Shown here piece after piece: positions 13,237 to 14,213 of a stretch of 14,213 nucleotides of DNA. Where the stretch lies: NCBI GenBank assembly GCA_022848805.1, contig JAJISI010000021.1, forward strand, positions 1 to 14,213, in the 5' to 3' direction. This stretch comes from Thermoplasmatota archaeon. Its GTDB lineage: Archaea; Thermoplasmatota; Thermoplasmata; UBA10834. The notes beneath the pieces are model-generated. The model was not told the DNA's origin. It ran no database searches and saw only the letters and a program-made list of their open reading frames with translations. The first letter of the stretch is position 1, and every line of letters starts with the position of its first letter. Position numbers and translations under genes: made by a program.

Positions 13237-13244
13237 TTATTTGT
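13237..13244 (+). promoter_or_regulatory. possible TATA box for the small ORF and nth
   Basis: TTATTTGT with its TTATTT core centred 29.5 nt before GTG 13269, an in-frame codon of the small ORF, and only 17.5 nt before ATG 13257. If used, GTG 13269 would be the leaderless start. No other box was seen ahead of nth. Confidence 0.35.
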
Positions 13245-13256
13245 TCGAGTGCAACA

Positions 13257-13483
13257 ATGCCTGTCGAGGTGAACCCCGTCGATGTCAGAGGTGCTCTGGA
13301 ACGGGTTCTTAACGGCCTATGTCGGGGCGGCGGTCTCCCTTCCGAGTGTGCGTGTGCGAACGCGAGGGCAGGGGAGGCATTGGATTAGAACACGCCGAAT
13401 CGGTTGCAGGATGTCTCCGGGAAGAGATTGCAGATGACGACTCGAAATTCGTGCCAAATGGCGCTCAGGAAGAAAGCGAATGA
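13257..13483 (+). pseudogene. small hypothetical gene, apparently split by a frameshift near 13380
   Basis: From ATG 13257 a 43-codon frame (MPVEVNPVDVRGALERVLNG at its start) ends in TAG at 13386. A second frame, open from ATG 13319 to TGA 13481, becomes protein-like just where the first ends (GLEHAESVAGCLREEIADDD). Joined near 13380-13388 by one extra base, they would make a helical, Cys-containing protein of about 75 residues that overlaps the start of nth. I do not recognise a family. It could be a small gene with an assembly indel, a true pseudogene, programmed frameshifting, or noncoding sequence. GTG 13269 is an alternative start supported by the TATA-like box. The evidence is compositional only. 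Confidence 0.3.
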
Positions 13484-14132
13484 AGTGGATTCGACGCTCA
13501 CATCGGTGTACGGTCGCAAATCACGACATTCCAACCCGGACCCGTTAGACACCCTTGTCGAAACGATACTCTCGCAGAACACGAGCGACGTGAATTCACA
13601 CAGAGCGTTCGGTAGGCTGAAGGAGCGATACCCTAACTGGGAGATGCTCTTGGATGCCAATCATTCCGAGATCGTATCGGTTATTAGATCTGGCGGTCTT
13701 GCCGATATCAAGGCGAGGAGTATCGTCGGGGCCCTGAACCGTGTCATGGAGGAGGCTGGCAGTCTGAAACTCGCCTTCCTCTCCAAGATGCCGACCAAAG
13801 AGGCGACCGAATGGCTATCGTCGATTGATGGCATCGGCCCCAAAACCGCGGCTATCGTCCTTCTCTTCTCGTTCGGGAAACTAGTCTTCCCAGTTGATAC
13901 GCACGTTCATCGAGTAAGCGGACGCTTGGGTCTTCTTAGCCCCCGTGCCACAAGAGAGAGCGCGCAGAAGGAACTCGAAGCGCTCGTCCCGGAGGAGGAG
14001 TACTACAACATGCACCTGAACTTGATTGAGCACGGCAGAAGAAGGTGCAAGGCCTTGAACCCGCTATGCGACCTCTGTGAGGTGTCGAGGTTGTGTGCGT
14101 ACCACGGGACATCTGTAATGGCACAGCCTTGA
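13434..14132 (+). CDS. nth: endonuclease III (DNA glycosylase/AP lyase)
   Basis: 232 residues from ATG 13434. It excises oxidised pyrimidines and nicks the abasic site in base excision repair. The helix-hairpin-helix IDGIGPKTA (131-139) carries the catalytic Lys K137, and VDTHVHRV (154-161) carries the catalytic Asp D155. The 4Fe-4S ligands are C205-x6-C212-x2-C215-x5-C221, the standard Nth spacing. LDTLVETILSQNTSD at 38-52 is the usual N-terminal signature. The start is uncertain: the frame opens at 13404, and ATG 13458 would give 224 residues. No promoter is evident directly upstream, so it is probably transcribed with the small ORF before it. The Fe-S cluster, Lys and Asp are all intact, so it should be active. 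MutY is unlikely, as the VDTH segment and length favour Nth. Confidence 0.93.
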   Translation: MTTRNSCQMALRKKANEVDSTLTSVYGRKSRHSNPDPLDTLVETILSQNTSDVNSHRAFGRLKERYPNWEMLLDANHSEIVSVIRSGGLADIKARSIVGALNRVMEEAGSLKLAFLSKMPTKEATEWLSSIDGIGPKTAAIVLLFSFGKLVFPVDTHVHRVSGRLGLLSPRATRESAQKELEALVPEEEYYNMHLNLIEHGRRRCKALNPLCDLCEVSRLCAYHGTSVMAQP

Positions 14133-14136
14133 TATA
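14131..14136 (+). promoter_or_regulatory. TATA box of the archease gene
   Basis: GATATA, just after the CCTT that spans the nth stop, is centred 27.5 nt before ATG 14161. This is the leaderless spacing seen for thiL, nadX and others, so archease has its own promoter. Confidence 0.5.
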
Positions 14137-14160
14137 CTGGCAACTTCTCTTTCAAGGCCG

Positions 14161-14213
14161 ATGAGGTATCGACTTCTGGACCACACGGCTGATGCGCTCG
14201 TCGAGACCTACGG
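14161..14213 (+). CDS. archease, N-terminal fragment
   Basis: ATG 14161 begins 17 codons plus two bases before the window ends: MRYRLLDHTADALVETY. The LDHTAD segment is the hallmark N-terminus of archease, whose Asp helps bind the metal ion with which it activates the tRNA ligase RtcB. In archaea this supports joining of tRNA halves after intron removal. The evidence is a short but distinctive motif and a TATA box at the leaderless distance. The rest of the gene, and any rtcB, is outside the window. Confidence 0.82.
   Translation, partial: MRYRLLDHTADALVETY

Noticed and set aside
13200..13433. possible structured RNA such as SRP or RNase P RNA between nadX and nth
   Set aside because: None of the conserved core sequences of these RNAs was found, and the stretch reads better as a broken small coding gene.
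1..14213. mobile elements, CRISPR arrays, tRNA or rRNA genes
   Set aside because: No transposase or integrase motifs, regularly spaced repeats, tRNA TPsiC-type segments or rRNA-like stretches were seen on reading both strands.

Overview
The window reads as archaeal chromosome, most likely from an uncultured member of the Thermoplasmatota; that placement is inferred from gene content and general sequence style, not proven. Archaeal markers are a GfcR (PyrE-like) regulator, an archaeal A24 prepilin peptidase, an archaeal-type phosphoglycerate kinase, a COG1751 protein, an aspartate dehydrogenase and the start of an archease. Several genes have a TATA-like box centred 26-28 nt upstream of the start codon, as expected for leaderless archaeal transcripts. 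This spacing moves several starts inward from the longest open frame. No rRNA, tRNA, CRISPR array, insertion sequence or phage gene was seen. TAG ends 7 of the 14 complete genes, which argues against routine amber (pyrrolysine) decoding.

Layout. 1-554 (-): 5' part of a LarA-family gene, cut by the window edge. 676-2647 (+): thiL and the radical SAM gene amrS, overlapping by 29 nt. 2703-4672 (-): an A24 prepilin peptidase and a second PflA/PflX-type radical SAM enzyme, each with its own promoter. 4846-6429 (+): ketopantoate reductase and gfcR. 6426-~7637 (-): phosphoglycerate kinase, convergent with gfcR and with no ordinary start codon at the expected place. 7933-9093 (+): a protein with four CBS domains and a C-terminal domain resembling a ribosome hibernation factor, the most interesting gene here. 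9088-10095 (-): a class II histone deacetylase-like amidohydrolase. 10200-11209 (+): a COG1751 protein and a 127-residue membrane protein. 11206-13147 (-): an M24 peptidase and aspartate dehydrogenase. 13257-14213 (+): a possible small or frame-broken gene, endonuclease III, and the first 17 codons of archease.

How the genes relate. There is no single large operon; these are short metabolic and housekeeping units packed tightly on both strands. Cofactor metabolism recurs: ThiL makes thiamine diphosphate, KPR serves CoA synthesis and AspDH serves NAD synthesis. The central block (gfcR, pgk, CBS-HPF) suggests a link between carbon or energy status and regulation: a likely sugar-metabolism regulator abuts pgk, and pgk is divergent from a gene that may couple adenylate sensing to ribosome dormancy. 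Three convergent pairs overlap at their stop codons, so transcripts must run into or end at the neighbouring gene.
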